A stretch of 15,780 bases of DNA from Candidatus Auribacterota bacterium. Its GTDB lineage: Bacteria; Auribacterota; JAFGBW01. Position numbers and translations under genes: made by a program. Under the pieces are notes generated by a model. The model worked only from the letters and a program-made list of their open reading frames with translations. It made no database searches and was not told the DNA's origin. The DNA lies in contig JAFGBW010000271.1 of assembly GCA_016932965.1 (NCBI GenBank), forward strand, positions 1 to 15,780. Direction: 5' to 3'. Below, in pieces: positions 6,430 through 14,207 of this stretch (position 1 is the first letter of the stretch; every line of letters begins with the position of its first letter).

Positions 6430-8787
6430 ATGCTTAAAGGCACTTTTAAAAAACAAGGAATGGTGGGGATGGCGTTATTCATGCTGTTAGGCTCTCTGGT
6501 GGTGACAGCGGATGAAGCTTCTGATCTGGCAGCGGAAGTCGCCAGCAGAAAAAAGGTCTATGCTGAGGAAAGCAGGATCATAGCCGAGCAGCATTTCAAA
6601 TTGGGAAAAGAATATCTGGATGAAGGGAATTACGACCGGGCGTTAGATGAGTTTAAGACAGTCCTGGAACTGGATCCGAATCACGTCAGCGCAAAAAAAT
6701 ACAGATTGAAAGCCATTGAAGCCATTGCCGGTGTTTCCGGATCAGCAAAAGAGGGGGCCGGGGAAGCGTCGCCATTTTTTGACGTCGCCGGATACAATCC
6801 CCAGGGCGCGTTTCAGGCCTATCAGAGAGGCGTGGATTTTTACAATAAAGGGAATCTGGAAAAAGCCATAAAAGAATTTCATTTGTCGATGCGAATGAAT
6901 CCGCATTATGTTCCGGCGAAACGTTTTATAAACAGGATCCTCTGTAAAGAGAGGGAATCCTTGGCCAGAGATGAAGAGATAGCATTAAAGAAACGGATCA
7001 TTGAAGTGGACCAGGCCTGGCTGCCGCCTGAGAAAGCGGATAAACTCACGATTCGCGGAGCGGTATCCTCTCCCGAGATCATCACGGAAGCAAAAAGAAA
7101 AATGATGCAGGCATCCAAGCAGGTCATTCCGGAAATCAATTTTACACAGGCCCATTTGAGGGATGTTCTTCAATATCTTTCAAAGATAACGGGGGTCAAC
7201 ATCATTTTAGATGAACGGGTGTTTGAAACAGCAGCCATGCCAATGGCACCTGGAGGAGATGCCGGTGGAATGGATGCGGAAAGAGCAGTGATGAGTGCGC
7301 CTCTTTCGGAAACCATCACCATTTCTCTTACCAATATCCCCCTCATAGAAGCCCTGCGTTATATTTTAAAGGTCAAGGGATTGAAATATCGTATTGATGA
7401 TTATGCGATCATGGTATCCACCCCTGAAGGGATCGGCGACGAAGAAATGGAAACCCGCTATTACACTCTGAGTTCCGGTATAGCGGATTTCACGGAATTC
7501 AAATTGAACGAGGATGCCACTAATGTAGGCGGAGTGAAGGCCGGTGGATCCAGCGGAAGCAGCAGCTTCGGAGGGCTGGGAATGTCTTCGCCTGATATGG
7601 AAAAAACGTCTGTCAAAGACATTTTGATGAATTCCGGCGTTCCTTTTCCGCCCGGATCCAATGTGTTCATGGATAGAAGAACAGGAACCCTGATTGTTCA
7701 CAATACGCCGGAGAACCTGGCCATGGTGGAAAAAATTCTGGACATCATCGACAAGCCGCCTTTCCAGGTCAATATCCAGGCCAAATTCATTCACATCAAT
7801 CAGACGGACCTCGATGAACTGGGCTTTGAATGGCTGTTGATGAGTCCGATCCGTGTCGGCACACACAGCCAGATGAATGCAGACGGGACCCAGACCAACC
7901 GTATGCAGATTAATTCGAATTTTCTTAATTCGGGGTATAGCCCGTCCACCTGGGGTGTCACGGATGAATTCGGAGATCCTATCAATCAAGGGGTCTTTTT
8001 AAATAATGCATTAGGCGCTGTAGCCGGTCTGGAGGATCAGTATGCCGGCGCTGTAAGCGGAGTATTGACCAAAGGGGATCAGATGCCCAATTACATTTCT
8101 AACGGCGGGATCCTTTCTTTGTCAGGTATTTTGACGGATCCTCAGTTCAACATGGTCATGCATGCCCTGGATAAAAGCGGAAACGCAGATCTTCTTTCAG
8201 CTCCCCAGGTGACAACCGTGAACAACCAGCAGGCCCAGATCGAGCTGGTCACGGAAATCATTTATCCGGGTAAATATGAAGTGGTTCAGCCGGTTGTATC
8301 AAACGGCACCCAGACCACTCCGGGTTATACGGTTCCGGCTGATTTTATTACAAGAGATGTGGGAGTGATCCTGAATGTAACACCGTCTGTCGGTGCTGAC
8401 AGAAAAACCATCACCCTCACGCTGATTCCTGAAGTCTCCGAATATTTAAGGGACATTGACTGGGGGTATGATCTGCCGGTGGCCGGAAGTACTTTAAAAA
8501 CACATATGTCCATCAAACAGCCGATTTTTAAAACATCGAATGTTTCAACAACGGTGATTGTGAATGACGGGGAAACGATCGTGCTTGGCGGCTTGATTGA
8601 AGAGGCCAAGACAAAAATCCGTGATAAAATTCCCTTTTTGGGCAGTATCCCGCTCCTGGGGCGTTTGTTCAGGCATGATCTGGATGAGACAAGAAAAGTG
8701 AATCTCATGATTTTTGTGACAGCTAAATTGATCACGGCAGACGGAGACGATCTGCATTCGTCCAAGAAAGAGATCGCTCAGGCATAA
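6430..8787 (+). CDS. pilQ: Type IV pilus/type II secretion secretin with TPR N-terminus (PilQ, Amuc_1098-like)
   Basis: The outer-membrane channel of the pilus, 785 residues. The N-terminus is a signal peptide (1-27, cleavage near VTA). Two TPR-like units follow at about 53-91 (LDEGNYDRALDEFKTVLELDP) and 127-172 (FYNKGNLEKAIKEFHLSMRMNP). A secretin N0/STN-type domain spans about 233-331, with a Met/Gly-rich insert at 268-290. A ring-building N1-type domain lies around 415-450, preceded by a Gly/Ser-rich loop at 367-386. The C-terminal secretin domain runs from about 585 to 770 and includes LLSAPQVTTVNNQQAQI, DVGVILNVTP and the hallmark IPFLGSIPLLGRLFR (734-748). AGGAGG at 6419-6424 lies 5 nt before the ATG. 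A 57-bp gap from the previous gene leaves room for separate control. Built-in TPRs are known in the PVC-type secretin family and may replace a separate pilotin. Confidence 0.92.
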   Translation: MLKGTFKKQGMVGMALFMLLGSLVVTADEASDLAAEVASRKKVYAEESRIIAEQHFKLGKEYLDEGNYDRALDEFKTVLELDPNHVSAKKYRLKAIEAIAGVSGSAKEGAGEASPFFDVAGYNPQGAFQAYQRGVDFYNKGNLEKAIKEFHLSMRMNPHYVPAKRFINRILCKERESLARDEEIALKKRIIEVDQAWLPPEKADKLTIRGAVSSPEIITEAKRKMMQASKQVIPEINFTQAHLRDVLQYLSKITGVNIILDERVFETAAMPMAPGGDAGGMDAERAVMSAPLSETITISLTNIPLIEALRYILKVKGLKYRIDDYAIMVSTPEGIGDEEMETRYYTLSSGIADFTEFKLNEDATNVGGVKAGGSSGSSSFGGLGMSSPDMEKTSVKDILMNSGVPFPPGSNVFMDRRTGTLIVHNTPENLAMVEKILDIIDKPPFQVNIQAKFIHINQTDLDELGFEWLLMSPIRVGTHSQMNADGTQTNRMQINSNFLNSGYSPSTWGVTDEFGDPINQGVFLNNALGAVAGLEDQYAGAVSGVLTKGDQMPNYISNGGILSLSGILTDPQFNMVMHALDKSGNADLLSAPQVTTVNNQQAQIELVTEIIYPGKYEVVQPVVSNGTQTTPGYTVPADFITRDVGVILNVTPSVGADRKTITLTLIPEVSEYLRDIDWGYDLPVAGSTLKTHMSIKQPIFKTSNVSTTVIVNDGETIVLGGLIEEAKTKIRDKIPFLGSIPLLGRLFRHDLDETRKVNLMIFVTAKLITADGDDLHSSKKEIAQA

Positions 8788-8798
8788 TGAAATAAAAT

Positions 8799-8844
8799 TG
8801 AGAATAACACAACAAAACACCTGTATTTTGTTGTGTTATTCTCA
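8799..8844 (+). terminator. Perfect 19-bp stem-loop after the secretin gene
   Basis: Bases 8799-8817 are exactly complementary to 8826-8844, with an 8-nt loop (CACCTGTA), starting 12 nt after the secretin stop. The stem is AT-rich in its loop-proximal part. No run of T follows (the next bases are GATTTCG), so it is not a textbook intrinsic terminator. It may act as a 3' barrier that protects the pilus mRNA, as a terminator without a U tract, or as a site of a different kind. It marks the end of the pilus operon. Confidence 0.6.
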
Positions 8845-9053
8845 GATTTCGTCCTTATTATTTGATAATCAAAAGATATTCCTGACTCGCCTGTTTTTTA
8901 AATTCTTTTGAGGAGACAACATTTTTTTATTCCCTGTTTGATTTCTCTTTACCAAATTCTCCATTCCCGATTCCTCGTTGGATCGTGATTTACGGTATAT
9001 AACCTCCCATAACTGAATCATTACTTCGTTAATAGAAATACGATAATATCATC
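8845..9053. other. AT-rich spacer before coaE
   Basis: No gene is visible. The stretch is AT-rich, with short oligo-T runs. A TATATAAC sequence at 8996-9003 could serve as a -10 element, but I find no acceptable -35 at the right distance. The promoter of the coaE-rho run should lie here because the preceding stem-loop separates it from the pilus operon, yet I cannot place it with confidence. Confidence 0.4.
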
Positions 9054-9665
9054 TTGAACGTTGGCGTCACAGGCGGTTTTTCAAGCGGGAAAAGCACATT
9101 TGCTTTTCTGCTTTCAAAAAAATTGAAATATCATTTTTTTTCATGTGATGATTTCATCAAGGGACTTTATAAAAAAAAGACGCTTCGAAAAATAATGATA
9201 GACAAGTTCGGGCATCAACTGTATAAAAGGGGCATCTTACAAAAAAGACTTTTATCTGAATTGGTTTTTAATTCAGAAGAATCTCTTCGCAAACTAGAAT
9301 CTATCATACATCCAATAGTTGAATCTGAAATAAAAAAACGAGTAACATCTGTTCCAGCAAACACGGTTTTTGAAATCCCTCTTTTATATGAAAAAAATTA
9401 TCAAACTCTGATGGATTTATGTGTGTTGGTTGTTTGCAATCGGGAGAAACAGCTTGAGAGGGCATTGAATCGTGGATTCTCAAAAAAAGAATTCAACCGG
9501 AGAATCCGTTTTCAGCTGAGTGATAGAGATAAAATAAAAAGAGAACCTGTTGTCGTCATGAATAATGATTCCATACATGATCTGAAACAAGAAGTACTGA
9601 GGGTAACGAATCTGATCTTACCCATTAAAAAATCCAGCCGGGTACAACGAACGAAAGGAAAATAA
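9054..9665 (+). CDS. coaE: Dephospho-CoA kinase
   Basis: Catalyses the last step of coenzyme A synthesis, phosphorylating dephospho-CoA at the 3' hydroxyl with ATP, in the cytoplasm. The 203 residues fit the family length. The P-loop GGFSSGKS is at 7-14, an acidic CDD pair at 31-33 fits the substrate/metal site, IIHP is at 84-87, EIPLLYE at 107-113, and a lid/C-terminal region contains [15 protein letters not shown] and VVMNND. The start must be the TTG at 9054, because a TAG lies in frame at 9033-9035 and no ATG or GTG falls between. The gene is markedly AT-rich: bases 9121-9180 have 13 G/C in 60, against 33 in 60 in a matching stretch of rho. Rho starts 4 nt after its stop, so they form one unit. 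As I recall, Chlamydiae also have coaE next to rho. Confidence 0.9.
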   Translation: MNVGVTGGFSSGKSTFAFLLSKKLKYHFFSCDDFIKGLYKKKTLRKIMIDKFGHQLYKRGILQKRLLSELVFNSEESLRKLESIIHPIVESEIKKRVTSVPANTVFEIPLLYEKNYQTLMDLCVLVVCNREKQLERALNRGFSKKEFNRRIRFQLSDRDKIKREPVVVMNNDSIHDLKQEVLRVTNLILPIKKSSRVQRTKGK

Positions 9666-9669
9666 AAAG

Positions 9670-11403
9670 ATGGTAAAAAACATCAGTGAAGAGGAATTCT
9701 CTGCAATGGCTACAGAACCGGGCACGTTAGATATGGACCACTCCAAATCTCCCCGCCTAATGTCTTCCCAAACTATAACGCCCAGACGCAATCCGGGGAA
9801 GAATGCAAAAGAAGAAATCAACAATGAACCTGAATTGATTCCAATCGATCAGAAGGCAGATCATGGAAAAGCAGTTCCTGAAAAAGATCAACAACCGGAA
9901 AAAAACGGAGAGAACATGAGAAAAGAAAGTTATTCCAAACGAGGGAGAAACGGCGGCAACTATCGGTCTTCCATTTATCGTCCCCGGCATAAAGAAAATA
10001 TGGGCTATTCGAGAGACCATGCTTTTAAATCCGATGATTCTATTGCTAATAATGGAGGACAGGAAAACGGCGGGAGGAGACCATCCAGGAGTGATCGTTC
10101 CTATGACGACACCCCTGCTGATGCCTATGAATTAAAATTGAAAGGCGATGAGCAAATCATCAATATCAATGACCTGCAGAAGCTGAATATCGTGGATTTG
10201 ACCGAGGAAGCAAGAAAAATCGGTTTGGAAAGCATTGCGGGGAAAAAGAGACAGGAAATCATTTTCAGTATATTAAAGGCTTATGGGGATAAGGAAGCCA
10301 TCATGATGGCTGAAGGCGTGTTGGAGATCCTCCCGGATGGTTTCGGTTTTCTGAGGACACCCCAGTATAATTATCTTCCCTGTCCGGAAGACATTTATGT
10401 TTCACCGGCCCAGATAAGAAAATTCGAAATCCGGACCGGTGATACCATTCGCGGGCAGATCCGGCCGCCCAAGGATAAGGAGCGCTATTTTGCTCTCGTG
10501 AAAGTGGAAAGCATCAATTCAGATCCTCCTGAAAAGGTCAGGATGCGTATTTCTTTTGATAATTTGACGCCGTATTATCCGCAAAAACGTTTCATTCTGG
10601 AATATCCTCAGAGTCCCATTTCAATGAGGGTGATGGACTTGATGACTCCGATCGGCAAAGGTCAAAGGGGATTGATTGTGGCGCCTCCCAGAACGGGGAA
10701 AACCGTTCTCATGCAGCAGATTGCGAATTCGATCACCATGAACAATCCGGATGTGCATTTATTTGTGCTCCTCATTGATGAGCGTCCGGAAGAGGTAACG
10801 GATATGGAGCGTACCGTTAAAGGGGAAGTGGTCAGCTCCACTTTTGATGAACCCGCTGAAAGGCATATTCAAGTCGCGGAAATTGTGATCGAAAAAGCCA
10901 GACGTCTCGTTGAGCATAATCAGGACGTGGTGATTTTATTGGATTCCATCACTCGTCTTGCCCGTGCCTACAATTCTGTCCAGCCCGCTTCAGGAAAAAT
11001 TCTCTCCGGAGGAGTGGACGCCAATGCCCTGCAGAAACCCAAGCGTTTTTTTGGTTCAGCCAGAAATATCGAGGGCGGAGGGTCATTGACCATCATTGCC
11101 ACTGCCCTGGTGGATACGGGGTCTCGAATGGATGATGTCATTTTTGAAGAATTCAAGGGCACGGGAAACATGGAGATCGCCCTGGACAGAAGACTCATGG
11201 ATAAACGTATTTTTCCCACCATGGACATAGAGCGTTCCGGCACCAGAAAAGAAGAGCTTCTTCTTCATCCTGATGAACTGGCTAAAGTCTGGATTTTAAG
11301 AAAAGCATTGAGCGGAATGGATCTGGTGGAAGTGATGGAAAAAGTCACGGAAAGAATGAAGAAAAGTAACTCCAATGCGGAGTTTTTATTATCGTTAAAA
11401 TGA
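9670..11403 (+). CDS. rho: Transcription termination factor Rho with a disordered N-terminal insert
   Basis: A hexameric RNA helicase that ends transcription of untranslated RNA. It has 577 residues against about 420 in E. coli. Residues 20-150 are low-complexity and rich in Asn, Arg, Gly, Ser and charged residues ([21 protein letters not shown]). The canonical protein begins at about 163 ([18 protein letters not shown], the Rho N-terminal helix bundle). The RNA-binding cold-shock domain has DGFGFLRTP (223-231). The Walker A motif is APPRTGKT (338-345), Walker B is [16 protein letters not shown] (420-435), and the Q and R loops are in [13 protein letters not shown] (445-457) and [11 protein letters not shown] (493-503). 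The P-loop has Arg where E. coli has Lys181. AAAGGAAAA precedes the ATG by about 8 nt. The stop overlaps the next start (ATGA, 11400-11403). Confidence 0.96.
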   Translation: MVKNISEEEFSAMATEPGTLDMDHSKSPRLMSSQTITPRRNPGKNAKEEINNEPELIPIDQKADHGKAVPEKDQQPEKNGENMRKESYSKRGRNGGNYRSSIYRPRHKENMGYSRDHAFKSDDSIANNGGQENGGRRPSRSDRSYDDTPADAYELKLKGDEQIININDLQKLNIVDLTEEARKIGLESIAGKKRQEIIFSILKAYGDKEAIMMAEGVLEILPDGFGFLRTPQYNYLPCPEDIYVSPAQIRKFEIRTGDTIRGQIRPPKDKERYFALVKVESINSDPPEKVRMRISFDNLTPYYPQKRFILEYPQSPISMRVMDLMTPIGKGQRGLIVAPPRTGKTVLMQQIANSITMNNPDVHLFVLLIDERPEEVTDMERTVKGEVVSSTFDEPAERHIQVAEIVIEKARRLVEHNQDVVILLDSITRLARAYNSVQPASGKILSGGVDANALQKPKRFFGSARNIEGGGSLTIIATALVDTGSRMDDVIFEEFKGTGNMEIALDRRLMDKRIFPTMDIERSGTRKEELLLHPDELAKVWILRKALSGMDLVEVMEKVTERMKKSNSNAEFLLSLK

Positions 11404-12452
11404 ACCGGGTCTACTTTCATTTTTTACAATTGGTTTTGCCGTTTGTTTTATCATGCCCCATGACGGCTTTCTCGCAGGAGAACAATCCGGAGAATCCTGC
11501 AGGTTCAGGCCGGACGCAGGAATTAGTATTAAATCCCCAAACGGTCCTGGCATCTGTCAATGGAAAAGAGATTGTTTTCCGGGAAATCAGCGAGCAATAT
11601 CATAAAGGCCTGGAAGACATGAATAGACAGGAAATAGATCCCTCTCCTGTCATGCAAAAATTTTTATTGCTCAGACTGATCCATGAAAAAATTGAGGAAA
11701 TCCTTTTTCTGGAGGAGTCAGAAAAAAGAGCGGTCCTGGTTTCCCAGGATGAGTTTCAGAAGGCATTTTCTCATGTCAGGGAAAAATTCAGGGAAGAAGC
11801 CGATTATCAGTCTTTTTTGAAAAAGAATGAGATCTCTGATGAAAAATTGAAGGAAAGGATTCTGGACCGGCTTAAAGTCAAGAATCTTCAGGATCAGTTG
11901 TTGAAGGATGTCGCGCCTGTCTCTGATCAGGATGTGGAGTCGTTCTATGAGGAGCATCAAAATGAGATCTATCCTCCGGAAGGGTATCATCTCAGTCAGA
12001 TCCTTCTTTATTTCCCGGAGCATCCTTCTGAAATGGCCCGGAAAGAGATCAGAAATAAAATGGACCATATCCGCAAGGATATCCTTCTGAAAAAAGCGGA
12101 TTTTGAAAGGATGGCTCGGCTGTATTCTCAGGGGTATTCAGCTCCGTCAGGCGGGCTTATTGGATGGATCGGGAATTCATCCTCCATCGACCCTGTGTTG
12201 TACGAGGAAGTCAAAAAAATCAAGCCCGGGGAGATTTCTTCCGTTGTTTCCACGGAGCAGGCCGCGCATCTGTTGAAATTGAATGAATATCGTCCCCCTT
12301 CTTCCAGGGATAATGAAATGGAAGTGAAGGAAACGATCAGGAAAGATCTCGTTAAAGCCAGAAAGATGGAAGTCCTTCGCCAATTTCTTGAAGGTTGCTC
12401 CAAGAACGCGGACATAAAGATTTTTGTCACGTTGCCCCAATCGGAGAAATAA
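11400..12452 (+). CDS. Periplasmic peptidyl-prolyl isomerase of the SurA/PrsA/parvulin type
   Basis: A 350-residue exported chaperone and prolyl isomerase. The signal peptide spans about 1-25 (hydrophobic [17 protein letters not shown], cleavage near AFS). Residues about 47-170 resemble the SurA/PpiD N-terminal chaperone domain ([19 protein letters not shown], then long amphipathic helices). A single parvulin domain lies at about 192-298, with [33 protein letters not shown] and the [14 protein letters not shown] segment, ending [12 protein letters not shown] basic helical tail follows. Such proteins help fold outer-membrane proteins, so a role in assembling the secretin or other outer-membrane proteins is plausible but inferred. 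The ATG overlaps the rho stop. Cys19 lies within the leader, so a lipoprotein is possible, but the residues before it (VLSC) would put the cut early. Confidence 0.87.
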   Translation: MNRVYFHFLQLVLPFVLSCPMTAFSQENNPENPAGSGRTQELVLNPQTVLASVNGKEIVFREISEQYHKGLEDMNRQEIDPSPVMQKFLLLRLIHEKIEEILFLEESEKRAVLVSQDEFQKAFSHVREKFREEADYQSFLKKNEISDEKLKERILDRLKVKNLQDQLLKDVAPVSDQDVESFYEEHQNEIYPPEGYHLSQILLYFPEHPSEMARKEIRNKMDHIRKDILLKKADFERMARLYSQGYSAPSGGLIGWIGNSSSIDPVLYEEVKKIKPGEISSVVSTEQAAHLLKLNEYRPPSSRDNEMEVKETIRKDLVKARKMEVLRQFLEGCSKNADIKIFVTLPQSEK

Positions 12453-12491
12453 TATATGTTGTTTCCGGATGCTGAGATTCTTCCCGGACCG

Positions 12492-12511
12492 CACAGGAAA
12501 TTTTTCCTGTG
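12492..12511 (+). promoter_or_regulatory. Hairpin covering the start codon of the first pseudopilin gene
   Basis: CACAGGAA (12492-12499) pairs perfectly with TTCCTGTG (12504-12511) across a 4-nt ATTT loop. The left arm contains the only ribosome-binding-site-like sequence (AGGAA) and the right arm contains the GTG start codon (12509-12511). In the folded mRNA both would be hidden, so translation would depend on opening the helix. The helix is seen directly. A regulatory role is inference. Confidence 0.5.
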
Positions 12512-12886
12512 AAAAGGGAATGGATAGTCAAAATAAAACGCGGTTTTTCGTTTCTGGAAATGATGGGGGTGATTTTATTATTGAGCGGCGGTCTGTTCAT
12601 GGTTTTTCCTGTGATCCAGACGATTCAATCCAGTCAAGGTGATCTCTTTTTTCATTTTAAGGCTTTGAAGATTGCTGAAAATCATCTCATGGAACTTCTG
12701 GAAAACTCAATCCCTGCGGCCGGGGAATCAGAGAAAACCGTAGCAGACAGCGATAAAACATATCACTTATTCTGTTCCGTCTGTGCTGAACAAACAGGGG
12801 GAAGGCAGATTCATGTAAAGGTCAAATATGTTACGGGGAAAAATCATGAAACAGCGGTCTTTTTGTCCACTTTTGTTTACCCGTAG
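12509..12886 (+). CDS. Minor pseudopilin, GspI/PilV-like
   Basis: A 125-residue type IV pilin-like protein. A short basic leader (KREWIVKIKRG) ends in the prepilin peptidase site G12|F13, giving GFSFLEMM with the conserved Glu at +5 (E17) and a hydrophobic helix at about 13-36. The segment KALKIAENHLMELLE (about 49-63) resembles the GspI/PilV signature of minor pseudopilins, which sit at the fibre tip and help start assembly. The C-terminal part is short and has two cysteines (SVCAE and the preceding FC). I use the GTG at 12509. The ATG at 12520 is out of frame, and the first in-frame ATG lies inside the membrane helix. The gene overlaps the next one by 41 nt. Confidence 0.72.
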   Translation: MKREWIVKIKRGFSFLEMMGVILLLSGGLFMVFPVIQTIQSSQGDLFFHFKALKIAENHLMELLENSIPAAGESEKTVADSDKTYHLFCSVCAEQTGGRQIHVKVKYVTGKNHETAVFLSTFVYP

Positions 12887-13388
12887 TCAAAAGGGCTTTA
12901 CCCTGATGGAAGTTCTTTTGACGTCGTTTCTCATCACGTATGTGATCGTTTCCACGGTAGAGACTTTTCTTTTCATTTCCCGTGTATTGGAGTATGCCAG
13001 GTCAGAGAGGGAGTTCCTTCATCAGATCATCCTGACGGATCAGATGCTGAAAAATGTCGTTCTTTCTTCCACGAGGATCGGGCCGGGTTCCGACGGATCG
13101 GGCATCCATATTTCTGGTCATAAAAATCATCTGTTATCTTTGGATAAAAAGAGCGCCCCCCCATTTTCCTTTTCTTTATTATTGAGCGAATGGGACGGCA
13201 AACAACAAAATCATCATGCGGGAAGGCTTCTTCTATCCGGGCTTAAAACAGGTGAGACGAGAATCAAAGCAGATTCAAGCGGCCGGCATGTTTCCTGTTA
13301 TTTTGTACATCAAAATGATTTCTCTTTTCGTCTGAATTATGCATTGCTTCCCTTATTTCAGGATATCCGCTGGAGGAGGATCCGATGA
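12846..13388 (+). CDS. Minor pseudopilin, GspJ/PilW-like
   Basis: A protein of about 180 residues with a type III signal. The leader MKQRSFCPLLFTRSQKG is cut at G17|F18, giving GFTLMEVLL with Glu at +5 (E22), then a membrane helix to about residue 42. A beta-rich domain follows, as in GspJ/PilW minor pseudopilins. I place the start at the ATG of 12846, which has GGGGA about 6-10 nt upstream. The earlier in-frame ATG at 12828 would only add six residues. The gene begins inside the previous pseudopilin gene and ends with ATGA shared with the next, so the three are translationally linked. There is no major pilin nearby, so the pair probably primes or caps a fibre encoded elsewhere. Confidence 0.7.
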   Translation: MKQRSFCPLLFTRSQKGFTLMEVLLTSFLITYVIVSTVETFLFISRVLEYARSEREFLHQIILTDQMLKNVVLSSTRIGPGSDGSGIHISGHKNHLLSLDKKSAPPFSFSLLLSEWDGKQQNHHAGRLLLSGLKTGETRIKADSSGRHVSCYFVHQNDFSFRLNYALLPLFQDIRWRRIR

Positions 13389-13690
13389 AAAAACGTTCCG
13401 CCCGGAACGGGGTTTCTTTCAAGGGGAAAATCAAGACCGAGCATGCGATCATAGAAGGGCTCTTTGATAAGCTGCAGATTCTGGCTTCCTGGGACGAGGT
13501 GCATAGCGTTATTCCAGGCCGGATCATGCGGAGAGGAAGCGCTCTTCCTCACCCGACTCTTACCTTGACGATCCCGACTTCTTCCGGATGGAAGGCGCTG
13601 GGAAAAAGCAAAGGTTCCACTCAGGAGATTTTTATCATCACAAACGAGCCTGAAACGGTGCGAAATAAATTCCGGGAGAAGGCATTCTGA
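13385..13690 (+). CDS. Small conserved-looking protein of unknown function, possibly DUF2103-like
   Basis: A 101-residue soluble basic protein with no signal peptide or membrane helix. It has a very good ribosome binding site (GGAGGAGGA, 13373-13381) just before its ATG, which overlaps the preceding stop by 4 nt. The sequence shows IIEGLFDKLQIL, then VIPGRIMRRG, then TLTIPTSSGWKALGKSKGSTQEIFIITNEPE. This pattern (short helix, PGRI, Gly-Trp-Lys, then QE-[VI]-F-[VI]-[VI]-T) reminds me of the small DUF2103 family, but I could not check. It may have nothing to do with pili despite the tight coupling. It is the last gene of the run. Confidence 0.6.
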   Translation: MKKRSARNGVSFKGKIKTEHAIIEGLFDKLQILASWDEVHSVIPGRIMRRGSALPHPTLTLTIPTSSGWKALGKSKGSTQEIFIITNEPETVRNKFREKAF

Positions 13691-13798
13691 ATCTGATAAA
13701 CCTCTATCGCAGGTTTGGGAAGGATGAGTCCGTACTGCACCATACGGGCCTACTTTGGCGGCCGAAATCAAATCGGATTGGAAATTGTGTTTTTACTT
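13691..13798. other. Convergent-gene spacer with weak hairpins
   Basis: This spacer separates plus-strand genes from the minus-strand lipoprotein gene. AAACCT/AGGTTT (13698-13703/13711-13716) and CCGTA/TACGG (13730-13734/13743-13747) could form small stems, and a T-rich stretch ends the spacer. No stem is directly followed by a T run on the plus strand, so no intrinsic terminator is called. With rho present, factor-dependent termination is possible. Confidence 0.35.
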
Positions 13799-13945
13799 TT
13801 AATCTCTTACAGGTACGGGAGTTTTATCCTGCTCCATTACAGGAGGTTTTGAGCCCGCCTTCTTCTCCGGCTTTTTTGAACAACCGATTTGAAGAACCAT
13901 TACCGCTGCAAGTGCCAGCAAGATTTTGCAATATTTTTTTTTCAT
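13799..13945 (-). CDS. 48-residue putative lipoprotein
   Basis: A small gene read on the minus strand from the ATG at 13945 to a TAA at 13799-13801. The product begins MKKKYCKILLALAAVMVLQIGC, a basic start and hydrophobic core ending at Cys22, followed by a short Lys/Pro-rich tail (SKKPEKKAGSKPPVMEQDKT). This is the usual layout of tiny bacterial lipoproteins. The lipobox LQIGC has Gly at -1 and Ile at -2, but Gln at -3 is not standard. A ribosome binding site GAAAGGG lies about 6 nt upstream of the ATG. It sits downstream of apt in the same orientation, 262 bp away, so it may have its own promoter. The role is unknown. Such peptides are often outer-membrane or entericidin-like lipoproteins. 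Confidence 0.62.
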   Translation of the reverse strand: MKKKYCKILLALAAVMVLQIGCSKKPEKKAGSKPPVMEQDKTPVPVRD

Positions 13946-14207
13946 GTACACCCTTTCTTTATTTTTAAAAGATAAAAATTTGTCAGCCAGGCAGAAAATG
14001 ATTCGATTAAAAAAATAATATAATACTGTTAATCATGAGATTCTCTTTAAGCTGGGCAGTGTTTCAAGAATGATATTATGTATATGAAAGGTCATGACTG
14101 GCCGCTTTAATTTTTTTATTTTTTGTCTGGATATCCCCTGGTTCAAATCTTCATTCTTATTAATGATGATACTTTCTCCGGGAGAAAGAATTATTCCTAT
14201 CCGTGAT
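13946..14207. other. AT-rich spacer between the lipoprotein gene and apt
   Basis: This 262-bp spacer has no convincing gene. It is AT-rich, with a run of A and T around 14008-14030. Apart from the small hairpin near the apt stop, nothing stands out. A promoter for the lipoprotein gene should be here, but I see no confident -35/-10 pair. Confidence 0.4.
14172..14188 (-). terminator. Small hairpin after apt, possible terminator
   Basis: CTTTCTC and GAGAAAG form a 7-bp stem with a 3-nt loop, about 20 nt past the apt stop codon. No T run follows on the minus strand, so it is a weak candidate and may only mark the 3' end of the transcript. Confidence 0.3.

Noticed and set aside
7366-7989. 207-codon open frame on the minus strand inside the secretin gene
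   Set aside because: Lies fully antisense to a well-supported secretin, has no recognisable domain and reads like a codon-bias shadow.
12424-12642. 72-codon plus-strand frame across the pseudopilin start
   Set aside because: Overlaps the isomerase end and the pseudopilin N-terminus in another frame. The pseudopilin frame has the clear GFSFLEMM prepilin motif.
13358-13771. 137-codon minus-strand frame opposite the small protein gene
   Set aside because: No family match. The plus-strand gene has an excellent ribosome binding site and ATGA coupling, so the antisense frame is a shadow.
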